The notes beneath the pieces are model-generated. The model did not search any database, had not been told where the DNA came from, and was given only the letters and a program-made list of their open reading frames with translations. DNA of 41,844 nucleotides from Candidatus Aegiribacteria sp. (GTDB lineage Bacteria; Fermentibacterota; Fermentibacteria; Fermentibacterales; JCC-6). The stretch's first letter is position 1. Each line of letters opens with the position of its first letter. Below, piece by piece: positions 33,608 to 40,873 of the stretch. Both the position numbers and the translations under genes were made by a program. The stretch spans positions 1-41,844 of the forward strand of contig JAUWMQ010000009.1 in the NCBI GenBank assembly GCA_030613065.1, in the 5' to 3' direction.

Positions 33608-34299
33608 AATCCTTTTCATCCCCAAAATACGGAGCGGGTATAACTCAGTTGGTAGAGTGTCAGCTTCCCAAGCTGAATGTCGCGGGTTCGATCCCCGTTA
33701 CCCGCTCCATAATACTTCTTTCCGCTCTACTTCTGTTGCATTCTTCCATATTATCCGCAACCGTTGACAGCAGTCAGGAATTCTGGCTTATGGCTTCCGG
33801 ATATGGACTTCTGGAAGATTCATCCGGTGAATCCTTTTTTAGCGAAACATCCCTCTTAAATCAGCTGAATAACGGAAACAGGAAAGCCCTTCTACCTCTG
33901 GTGCATCTCCTTGTGGCTTCAGGCAGAATAGAATATGCTGAAATATGGATGGAGGGCAGAGGTAATTTCCTGCCTGTTACAAGAAGAGACCTCGGAATCG
34001 CTCTTTCATGGTATGGTCGATTCGATCTTTACGGTGTTATGACCTCGGATATTTCTATCCCTCCGGACCTTGAAGATGACGATTACTCTTTCACCCTTGC
34101 TGCCATACTCCATCTGGGATGGATGAACAGCTCACTTGATGGATGTTTCCATCCAGACCTTCTTGTCGGCTTGTCAGATCTTGAAATACTTGCAGATGAT
34201 TTCTTCCCATCCTCGTACCACTGGGAAAGTGACTGGATATGGATGAGATCCCTTGACAGTCTCTTTGCAGCCGGTGCTCAGGAAAGAGCCCGGGAATGA
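33604..34299 (+). CDS. Hypothetical exported protein; start unresolved, ORF reads through tRNA-Gly
   Basis: Not recognised. The ATG at 33604 overlaps the dapF stop as ATGA, but the first ~35 residues (GITQLVECQLPKLN...) are just a translation of the tRNA gene. After the tRNA a hydrophobic signal-like stretch appears (SIILLSALLLLHSSILSA), followed by a soluble, acidic, helical domain of ~175 residues. In-frame options after the tRNA are ATA 33709, ATA 33712 or TTG 33736, none with an SD, and TTG would lose most of the signal. The real start cannot be settled. The coding body is supported by the ATGA overlap with the following gene. Possible role: envelope protein of unknown function. Confidence 0.55.
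   Translation: MKSFSSPKYGAGITQLVECQLPKLNVAGSIPVTRSIILLSALLLLHSSILSATVDSSQEFWLMASGYGLLEDSSGESFFSETSLLNQLNNGNRKALLPLVHLLVASGRIEYAEIWMEGRGNFLPVTRRDLGIALSWYGRFDLYGVMTSDISIPPDLEDDDYSFTLAAILHLGWMNSSLDGCFHPDLLVGLSDLEILADDFFPSSYHWESDWIWMRSLDSLFAAGAQERARE
33634..33709 (+). tRNA. tRNA-Gly (anticodon CCC)
   Basis: The 76-nt sequence folds as a complete cloverleaf. The acceptor GCGGGTA pairs with TACCCGC, with discriminator T and an encoded CCA. The D-arm is CTC/GAG, and the anticodon stem TCAGC/GCTGA encloses the loop TTCCCAA (anticodon CCC, reading GGG). The T-arm has the loop TTCGATC. It starts 27 nt after the dapF stop and has no visible promoter of its own, so it is probably cut from the operon transcript. 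Confidence 0.97.
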
Positions 34300-34937
34300 C
34301 AACTGAAACGAAAAAAGGTTGGGCTTTCCTCAAGCAGCTGAATCTTGAAATTCAGGATAAAGCCCAGCAGATAGCGGACAGTTTTGCAATTCTTCCTGCA
34401 GCTATCACATGGATACGCTTTATTGGAGCTGCAGCAGTTATTCTGATAATCTACAGGTCAACTAACCTCAATTTACTCTTCTGGGTTATCCTTATATGCG
34501 CTATTTCTGATTACCTTGACGGATGGACTGCAAGAAGGCTGAAACAAACCTCCTACCCCGGGAAAGTCATGGATTTCATAGCTGATAAACTCTTCATCTC
34601 GATTACTCTAATTGCGATATCATTCTCCCTTGGAGCCATTGACACGTTAGTTGCCAGCATCCTTGCCGGGTATCATCTTCTTATTCTTTTTATGCTTGCA
34701 GCAATATCCTGGAGCGTTCATGTTCCTGTCGTTACCATAACAACAGGTGAGCGTCTTGCAATACTTGCCAGTTATCTTCTTCTGATAACAGCGATCGGAA
34801 GGCTTACTTTCCCGCAGAAACAGATATTCCATTCCCTTTATGCACCATTGACCATAATAGCTATTCTTTCCGCAATAACAGGTCTTCTGAGTTATCTTCG
34901 GCTTCTCAGAAGGATGCTCGCGCGGTTTCTGGAGTAA
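34296..34937 (+). CDS. CDP-alcohol phosphatidyltransferase
   Basis: The 213-residue membrane protein carries the full CDP-OH-P motif: DGWTARRLKQTSYPGKVMDFIADK follows the family spacing D-G-x2-A-R-x8-G-x3-D-x3-D. Such enzymes join a CDP-activated lipid or alcohol to a second alcohol during phospholipid synthesis. Glycerol-3-phosphate (PgsA-type) is the commonest acceptor, but other members use inositol phosphate or serine. It has about six hydrophobic segments. ATG 34296 overlaps the previous stop by 4 nt. I leave the symbol blank because the acceptor is not readable. Confidence 0.85.
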   Translation: MTTETKKGWAFLKQLNLEIQDKAQQIADSFAILPAAITWIRFIGAAAVILIIYRSTNLNLLFWVILICAISDYLDGWTARRLKQTSYPGKVMDFIADKLFISITLIAISFSLGAIDTLVASILAGYHLLILFMLAAISWSVHVPVVTITTGERLAILASYLLLITAIGRLTFPQKQIFHSLYAPLTIIAILSAITGLLSYLRLLRRMLARFLE

Positions 34938-34940
34938 ACA

Positions 34941-35621
34941 ATGCTTATCAATCTGACTCTATTGCTTTCATTGTTCTTGTCATCCGGAACTGAACTGGAG
35001 ATTGCGGGTGATTTCATTGAAGCGGGATCTGCTTATTACGAAGATAACGACTTATCCGGTGAAGCACGGATACTCAGCAGGTTTCTTGAGGAATCCCTTT
35101 ACTCCGGAAACAGCATGCATGCATTCGATCTGATACTGCAGCTGGAGCAGTTACCCTTTGAACCTTCCATCTTCGATTTCTGGTATGCGCGACTGAGCTG
35201 GAGCTGCGGTCTCCCGGAGTATGCATGCGAGGCACTCGATTCGATTCAGGGAAGCCCCTGGCTTGAAAGCAGAGCAAGGGGGTTTGCCGCGCAGCTCAGG
35301 GGTGATGGTCAGACAGCTGCCACGCAGTTCAGGCTTTCTATTGAACAGGCGGGATCGGCAAGACAACGCTTTTACTCTGCCCTGGATCTCAGCTTCGCTC
35401 TTATCCAGACGGGAAAATTCAAAGAAGCGGAAGATATTGCTCTCTTTCTCGCGGGAAACTTTCCCCGCGAAGGCCTGCCCCTCATAGCCCTGGCTCTGAG
35501 CCTTCAGGAGCAGGAGAGGTTCGGTGAGGCCATGTCAATACTTCAGTCACTCTACTCAGGAGATGAATTCACTTCAATTTCAAGGTGTTTTGCAGCAGCT
35601 CTCCTGGAGGATCTGGAATGA
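34941..35621 (+). CDS. Hypothetical TPR-like exported protein
   Basis: A 226-residue protein with a short hydrophobic N-terminus (INLTLLLSLFLSSG), a probable signal sequence. It then has helical pairs resembling tetratricopeptide repeats (LIQTGKFKEAEDIALFLAGNF, SLQEQERFGEAMSILQSLY). It would act as a protein-protein scaffold outside the cytoplasm. No specific family is recognised. It starts at ATG 34941, 3 nt after the phosphatidyltransferase stop. It overlaps the next start as ATGA. Confidence 0.7.
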   Translation: MLINLTLLLSLFLSSGTELEIAGDFIEAGSAYYEDNDLSGEARILSRFLEESLYSGNSMHAFDLILQLEQLPFEPSIFDFWYARLSWSCGLPEYACEALDSIQGSPWLESRARGFAAQLRGDGQTAATQFRLSIEQAGSARQRFYSALDLSFALIQTGKFKEAEDIALFLAGNFPREGLPLIALALSLQEQERFGEAMSILQSLYSGDEFTSISRCFAAALLEDLE

Positions 35622-36544
35622 AATACATATTCGGGAAACTGCTTGGAAGAATCTTTAGAGGATTGAAAGGCACTGCAGGACTGAATAACAACGTCATCCA
35701 CCTGCCCGACGATCTGCTTGATCCGGATGGATTACTTGTTTATTCGGGACCACAGGAATCGGATGTCTGGCCGGCTATATATATCATGAACACCCTTCAC
35801 AGAGAATTCCCTGAAAAAAAACTTGTCGTTATCTGTAGCATAAGGGACAGGGTTCTTTTCAACATGCTGCAGTTCAGCCCCACTGTTCATTCCTACGAAG
35901 GTCATCCGAAGATACCCGATATGATCGAAGGAGATTCCATTTCACCTGGAACAATTCTGATACACCCTTATACAACCGTCCTAAGTGAAGATGAAAAGGT
36001 ACTTTCCGGAACACCCTGCAGAATACGAATGGCTCCTCTCAGCCATTCATCGCCATATATTAATTTCAGAGTAAAGATCAAAGCGGAAGTCTATCCCGAT
36101 ATTCTTTCGCAGATGTGCAGTACCATCGGGCTTACTTACGATGCGGATTGGAAACCGCCTGTCCCGAATCGGATAGAGGAGCTGGTGGAGCATAAGATTG
36201 CCCCGGTTTCTGGAAGAATGCTGCCGTACATAGTCACTACACCATCTGCCATATCGATTCTCGAAAAGCGCAGTGCTGAAATACCACTCAGAACCGTATC
36301 GCTGTCCGGCAAAAACAGTGATTTCAATCACCTGGACAGAGAGATAAAAACAGTAATCATTGCTGATGCATCCGCCGTGCTAACCGATTCGGATGATCAA
36401 TGGGGAGATGCATGCGCCCATGGTGTACCAGTCGTAGGCCTTGATAGATCCGGTAACTTCTTAAAATGGAAAGACATGGAACCTGCATCGAACGAGGACG
36501 AATTCGCTGATGCATGGATCAAACTCCTTAAAAAAGGATGGTAA
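35618..36544 (+). CDS. GT9-like (heptosyltransferase-related) protein, divergent
   Basis: From ATG 35618 (ATGA overlap with the previous gene) the protein is 308 residues. The track's 35585 start lies within that gene. The protein has the GT-B outline of family 9: VWPAIYIMNTLHREFPEKKLVVICSIRDR resembles the N-terminal domain, and ASAVLTDSDDQWGDACAHGVPVVGLDR resembles the NDSGxxHxAxxxGxPxVxxFG donor motif, but with the core changed. It sits directly before a clearer WaaF-like gene. It may be a heptosyltransferase-like partner with altered donor use, or an inactive relative. Confidence 0.6.
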   Translation: MKYIFGKLLGRIFRGLKGTAGLNNNVIHLPDDLLDPDGLLVYSGPQESDVWPAIYIMNTLHREFPEKKLVVICSIRDRVLFNMLQFSPTVHSYEGHPKIPDMIEGDSISPGTILIHPYTTVLSEDEKVLSGTPCRIRMAPLSHSSPYINFRVKIKAEVYPDILSQMCSTIGLTYDADWKPPVPNRIEELVEHKIAPVSGRMLPYIVTTPSAISILEKRSAEIPLRTVSLSGKNSDFNHLDREIKTVIIADASAVLTDSDDQWGDACAHGVPVVGLDRSGNFLKWKDMEPASNEDEFADAWIKLLKKGW

Positions 36545-36584
36545 CACCATATCACTTCGCTATTCATGACATCTGATACTTGAG

Positions 36585-37505
36585 ATGACACTAATCGTTA
36601 GAACACCGAACTGGCTGGGTGATCTTGTCATGTCACTTCCCGCAATTTCGATGCTTGCTGCTGAATACCCCGATATAAGTTTATGGAGCCATCCAAGGGT
36701 ATCGGGGTTAATTCCCGTATTCTTCCCATCGTTTCAGGTTTATACAAAAGCATTAACGGGAGGGAAGAAATTTACCAGGCTTCTTCTTATGACAAACTCT
36801 TTCAGATCGGCATTCCAGGGATACCTGGCGCGTATACCCGAAAGGATCGGATACAGGACAGATAAGAGGGGGCTCCTTCTGACACGAGGGATAAACCCTC
36901 CTTCCGATCGTTGCCACCACCATTCTATTGATTATGAGAACCTGGCGCTTGCAGCTGGCGCTTCCGGAAAGGTCGTAGCTCTGGAGCCAGCGGTTGAACA
37001 GGAAGGTGAACCGCATATGGCATACTTCGCGGGGGCCAGGTACGGGAGCGCCAAAATGTGGCCCCGCTTCCCTGAACTGGCCAGCAGAATTTACGAAAGC
37101 ACTGGACTGCCGTCTCTGTTTTACGGTTCTCCTGAGGAAGAGAGAGCTCTCAGAGATTTATCCTCAAGCGTTCCAAATTCTGAAGTCCGGACCAATCTCA
37201 CACTTTCAGAGATGGCTTCCCATCTGCTCTCCGCTGAACTGACAGCAGGTAACGATTCGGGAGGAGTGCATGTTTCAGCAATACTTGGAATCCCCACAGT
37301 TACAGTGTTCGGCTCAACTTCTCCCGAATGGACAGCACCGATGGGTAAATTTACTGTTACAGTGAAAACCGAACGAAAATGCTCGCCCTGTTTCAGAAGT
37401 GAATGCCCCGACGGCATACCGGGGTGCATGAACGATATTTCCACTGATGAAGTCTTCACAGCATGCATGGAATTGATGAAAAGAGCTGAAGATTCAGATG
37501 GGTAA
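36585..37505 (+). CDS. waaF: Lipopolysaccharide heptosyltransferase II-like (GT9)
   Basis: The 306-residue GT9 enzyme starts TLIVRTPNWLGDLVMSLPAI, the WaaF signature (PNWxGD). Later motifs are ARYGSAKMWP (usual PGAxYGxAKxWP) and GNDSGGVHVSAILGIPTVTVFGSTSPEWTAP, the donor-binding region. A cysteine cluster (CSPCFRSECP...C) near the end matches the family. In Gram-negatives it adds the second heptose to LPS inner core. If the assignment holds, the cell has an outer membrane with LPS-like glycolipid. ATG 36585 follows a 40-nt gap. The gene overlaps polA by 8 nt. Confidence 0.82.
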   Translation: MTLIVRTPNWLGDLVMSLPAISMLAAEYPDISLWSHPRVSGLIPVFFPSFQVYTKALTGGKKFTRLLLMTNSFRSAFQGYLARIPERIGYRTDKRGLLLTRGINPPSDRCHHHSIDYENLALAAGASGKVVALEPAVEQEGEPHMAYFAGARYGSAKMWPRFPELASRIYESTGLPSLFYGSPEEERALRDLSSSVPNSEVRTNLTLSEMASHLLSAELTAGNDSGGVHVSAILGIPTVTVFGSTSPEWTAPMGKFTVTVKTERKCSPCFRSECPDGIPGCMNDISTDEVFTACMELMKRAEDSDG

Positions 37506-40188
37506 CAGGAAATATCTTCTTATCGACTGCAACGCTCTGCTTTACAGAGGGCATTTCGCCATGATACGTTCCCCTCTAAGGGCAAAGGATGGAACCAATA
37601 CCAGCGGCCTTTATTACCTCATTCGCGAATTGATCGATATGAAGGATTCACGTTTACCTTCTGTCACGATCGCAGTATTCGATCATCCATCTCCTGTTTT
37701 CCGGAAGGAATTATTTCCGGAATACAAAGCCAATCGCCCTTCGATGCCTGACGAACTTCGCACACAATCTGCATATGCGAGACAATTGATTCCTGCTCTT
37801 GGATTCCCTCTTCTGGAGAAGGAAGGATTTGAAGCCGATGATATAATCGCCTGGCTTACACAGGAGTCAGTCTCCAGAGGTGATGAAGTGGAAATCCTGT
37901 CTCCGGACAAAGACCTTCTTCAACTGGCTGCGGAGGGTGTGACTATAATCAGACCGGGCAGGAGAGACGGGCAGGAGACCCTTATCGGGAAAAACGATGT
38001 TAAAGGTGTAATGGGTGTCCGTGCTGACCAGGTCGCGGATTTTCTCGCACTTACAGGCGATTCATCTGACAATATTCCCGGCGCGAAGGGCATAGGACCA
38101 AAATCCGCACTTAAGCTGATAGAGAAATTCGATAGCATTGACGGAATTTACGAATCAATTTCCAGTGTCTTACCCGAATCTGTCCGCAGCAAGTTACAGA
38201 ACAGCATGGAAATGGTGTATCTCAGCCGGAAGCTCATATCCCTCAAACCAGCACATCAGCTGGATATCTCACCAGAGGAACTTTCAATGAAGCCGCCGAA
38301 CACTGAGCTCGCTTCACGGATGCTAACTTCCATGGGAATGCAGAGCATACTGGAAAGAATGGGATTGAGCCCTGCAGCTGATCTTTTCAGCACACTCGGG
38401 AACATACCTTCCACTCAATGGTGTTCAACTACAGTTATCGGGAGTATCCAGGAGCTGGAAGAACTTGATCTCAGCCACCCCGTGGAGGGTTTTCTGGCTC
38501 TTGATACCGAAACCACGTCAAAACGCCCATTCAAGGCTGACCCGGTAGGGATATCCCTGACTGCTTCCGAAACGAACGCAATCTACGTACCTCTTTCCGG
38601 GGCCGATGCTCTTTCAATCGAAGAGGTCGTGCCAGTTCTGAAGCGGCTGCTGAAAGACAGGCTGATAGTTGCCCAGAATGGAAAGTACGATATTCACATT
38701 CTTGAATCCATGGGCCTCCGAATAAACGAGCTGAGGGGCGATCCTATGATAGCGGATTATCTTCTCAGGCCTGAGATACAGTCTCATTCCCTTTCGAACC
38801 TCTCCGTAACGTGGCTCAAAAGACCAATGATAGAATATGCTGATGTACTTGGAAGCGCTGGGTCACTGGCCGATGTTGAGACGGAAAAAGTAGCGGAGTA
38901 CTGCGGCTGCGATTCGGCAACTGCTCTTGAACTGAACAGGATACTGAGAAAAGAGCTCGAAAAGGATGAGAAACTCCTGAAACTGTACGATTCACTTGAA
39001 CTTCCGCTGGTCAGGGTCATATCGGATATGGAAAAGCGAGGCATCGGGCTGGATACAGAATCACTTAAGAGACTTGAATCAGAATTTTCCGATACAAAAC
39101 GGGAACTTGAGGAGGAAGCCACGGAAATCGCCGGTTTTAACCTTAATCTCAGCAGCCCATCGCAGGTTTCACATACACTGTTCGAAATACTCGGCCTCAC
39201 TCCTGTGAAGAAAACCGGCAAGGGGAAGTTCTCATCCAGTATAGAGGTTCTGGAAAAGCTCAGGGGAAAGCACGGATTCGTTGAAACGGTTATACAGCAC
39301 CGAGAGCTCTCAAAACTTCTGAACACATACATTAAAAGAATGCCAGGATACATCTGTGAGAGAGATGGACTGATACACACCAGTTTCAGTCAGACAGTCA
39401 CTGCTACCGGAAGATTGAGTTCGAGCAGCCCCAACCTCCAGAACATTCCTGTAAGGACCAGCAGGGGACGTAAAGTGAGAAGATGCTTCATACCAGGAGA
39501 CAAAAGCCACGTTCTCATTACAGCCGACTATTCCCAGATAGAACTTCGCATTCTGGCGCATTTCGCAGGGCCAGGCAATCTCAGACGAGCCTACGAAGAA
39601 AATATGGATATACACAGCTCCACTGCAGAGGCTTTGTTTGGTGACTCATCTCCTGAACACAGAAGGAAAGCCAAGGAAGTAAATTTCTCAATACTCTACG
39701 GTATCAGTTCATGGGGATTGAGTAACAGGCTGAATGTAAGCAGGGGGGAAGCTTCCGGGATCATAAGCAGATACCTCGCGACATATCCCGAGTTGGAATC
39801 TTTCTTTAAAAGATGCATTGACTATGCGGAAGAACACGAAGAAACAAGGACCATCCTTGGGCGGAGGCGTGAGTTCAAAGGATTCAGATCCGCAAGGGGA
39901 ACCACCAGGAACGCGATGGAGCGCATGGTTATAAACACTACGGTTCAGGGATCCGCCGCTGATATCATAAAGATCGCGATGCTGAAAGTTGACAGCAGGC
40001 TTCAGGATACAGAGAATGCCGGTCTTGTTCTTCAGGTGCACGATGAACTTGTGGCAACGGCTCCGGCAAGCTCCGCAGAAGAGGTCTCAAACATTATCAG
40101 GGATGAAATGGAATCGGCGTACGAACTTGCCGTCCCGCTGATTGTCGACACCGGTATCGGCAGAAACTGGCTGGAAGCCCAGCACTGA
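37498..40188 (+). CDS. polA: DNA polymerase I
   Basis: The 896-residue protein holds all three domains. The N-terminal 5'-3' exonuclease has LLIDCNALLYRGHFAM, FDHPSPVFRKELFPEYKANRP and GDSSDNIPGAKGIGPKSALKL. The 3'-5' proofreading domain seems active, with LALDTETT, AQNGKYDIHIL and YCGCDSATA. The polymerase domain has DYSQIELRILAHFAG, RRKAKEVNFSILYGISSWGL and VLQVHDELVA. It fills gaps in repair and removes RNA primers. ATG 37498 lies in the end of the previous gene. A terminator follows 66 nt after the stop. Confidence 0.97.
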   Translation: MGNRKYLLIDCNALLYRGHFAMIRSPLRAKDGTNTSGLYYLIRELIDMKDSRLPSVTIAVFDHPSPVFRKELFPEYKANRPSMPDELRTQSAYARQLIPALGFPLLEKEGFEADDIIAWLTQESVSRGDEVEILSPDKDLLQLAAEGVTIIRPGRRDGQETLIGKNDVKGVMGVRADQVADFLALTGDSSDNIPGAKGIGPKSALKLIEKFDSIDGIYESISSVLPESVRSKLQNSMEMVYLSRKLISLKPAHQLDISPEELSMKPPNTELASRMLTSMGMQSILERMGLSPAADLFSTLGNIPSTQWCSTTVIGSIQELEELDLSHPVEGFLALDTETTSKRPFKADPVGISLTASETNAIYVPLSGADALSIEEVVPVLKRLLKDRLIVAQNGKYDIHILESMGLRINELRGDPMIADYLLRPEIQSHSLSNLSVTWLKRPMIEYADVLGSAGSLADVETEKVAEYCGCDSATALELNRILRKELEKDEKLLKLYDSLELPLVRVISDMEKRGIGLDTESLKRLESEFSDTKRELEEEATEIAGFNLNLSSPSQVSHTLFEILGLTPVKKTGKGKFSSSIEVLEKLRGKHGFVETVIQHRELSKLLNTYIKRMPGYICERDGLIHTSFSQTVTATGRLSSSSPNLQNIPVRTSRGRKVRRCFIPGDKSHVLITADYSQIELRILAHFAGPGNLRRAYEENMDIHSSTAEALFGDSSPEHRRKAKEVNFSILYGISSWGLSNRLNVSRGEASGIISRYLATYPELESFFKRCIDYAEEHEETRTILGRRREFKGFRSARGTTRNAMERMVINTTVQGSAADIIKIAMLKVDSRLQDTENAGLVLQVHDELVATAPASSAEEVSNIIRDEMESAYELAVPLIVDTGIGRNWLEAQH

Positions 40189-40253
40189 AGCGAGCAATCA
40201 ATTAATCGAAACAAGTGAGTTGCTTCTGAAATATTGATAATAGCAGTATATCT

Positions 40254-40291
40254 ATACCGCAATACCCATTGACTATATTGCGGTATTTTAT
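40254..40291 (+). terminator. Intrinsic terminator after polA
   Basis: An 11-bp stem (ATACCGCAATA at 40254-40264, TATTGCGGTAT at 40276-40286) with an 11-nt loop is followed by TTTTATT. It should end the long upstream transcript. Its loop contains the -35 box of the next promoter. Confidence 0.8.
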
Positions 40292-40297
40292 TATTGT
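40269..40297 (+). promoter_or_regulatory. Sigma-70 promoter TTGACT-N17-TATTGT for hsdS-hsdM
   Basis: TTGACT at 40269-40274 and TATTGT at 40292-40297 are 17 nt apart. Transcription would start near 40304, giving a very short leader before the ribosome-binding site GGAGGAG (40309-40315) of the hsdS-like gene. Confidence 0.6.
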
Positions 40298-40317
40298 TAC
40301 TTCAGTATGGAGGAGTA

Positions 40318-40866
40318 ATGAGAATAATCGATTTCTGCAGTTTAAGGGTTGGGCATTCATTCAGGAATAGGCTGCTGCATGTACCAGGAGGGTTAACAAA
40401 ACTCATCCAACCCAGAAACATCTGTGAAGACGGCGATCTTATGTTCAGAAGCGATGAACCACTGCTTACGGACATCACTCCAAGAAATCCCCTCAGGAAA
40501 AACGAAGTGCTTGTTCTAAATAAAGGGCGATTCGCTGCAGCAGTTTTCAAAGAACCTGAAGGTGAATGCTGGGCCACTTCCTCATCAGTCATTATTCTCA
40601 CACTAAGAAATGAGAAAGTACTGCCTGAATACCTTGCCCTTTTCATTAATTCACCAAAAGGCCAGAGAAAGCTTGAACGACTGCAGGAAATGAGCTCAGT
40701 ACCCTTCGTAACCCGCCGTAATCTTGAGATCCTCTCTATTCCCATTCCGAACATAGAGAAACAGCACGAACTGGTTGTCCTTAACCATGCGATCCGGGAG
40801 TACAGAAGAAATGTTTTGGAAAAAACCGAAATACTAAAAAAGCTATTGAACAGTGAATTGGAGTGA
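40318..40866 (+). CDS. Half-size type I restriction specificity subunit (HsdS-like)
   Basis: This 182-residue protein looks like one target-recognition unit of HsdS. An N-terminal TRD includes LRVGHSFRN, and a conserved second half has LPEYLALFINSPKGQRKLERL, VPFVTRRNLEILSIPIPNIEKQHELV and a long C-terminal helix. Full HsdS has two such units (about 400 residues) and reads a two-part DNA site; a single unit would have to dimerise or pair with another protein. It starts at ATG 40318 after GGAGGAG; the track's 40294 start is upstream of the SD. hsdM follows 7 nt later. Confidence 0.8.
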   Translation: MRIIDFCSLRVGHSFRNRLLHVPGGLTKLIQPRNICEDGDLMFRSDEPLLTDITPRNPLRKNEVLVLNKGRFAAAVFKEPEGECWATSSSVIILTLRNEKVLPEYLALFINSPKGQRKLERLQEMSSVPFVTRRNLEILSIPIPNIEKQHELVVLNHAIREYRRNVLEKTEILKKLLNSELE

Positions 40867-40873
40867 ACAGAGG

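Noticed and set aside
38784-39380. 198-residue minus-strand ORF opposite polA
   Set aside because: Serine-rich shadow of polA codons; no SD or motif.
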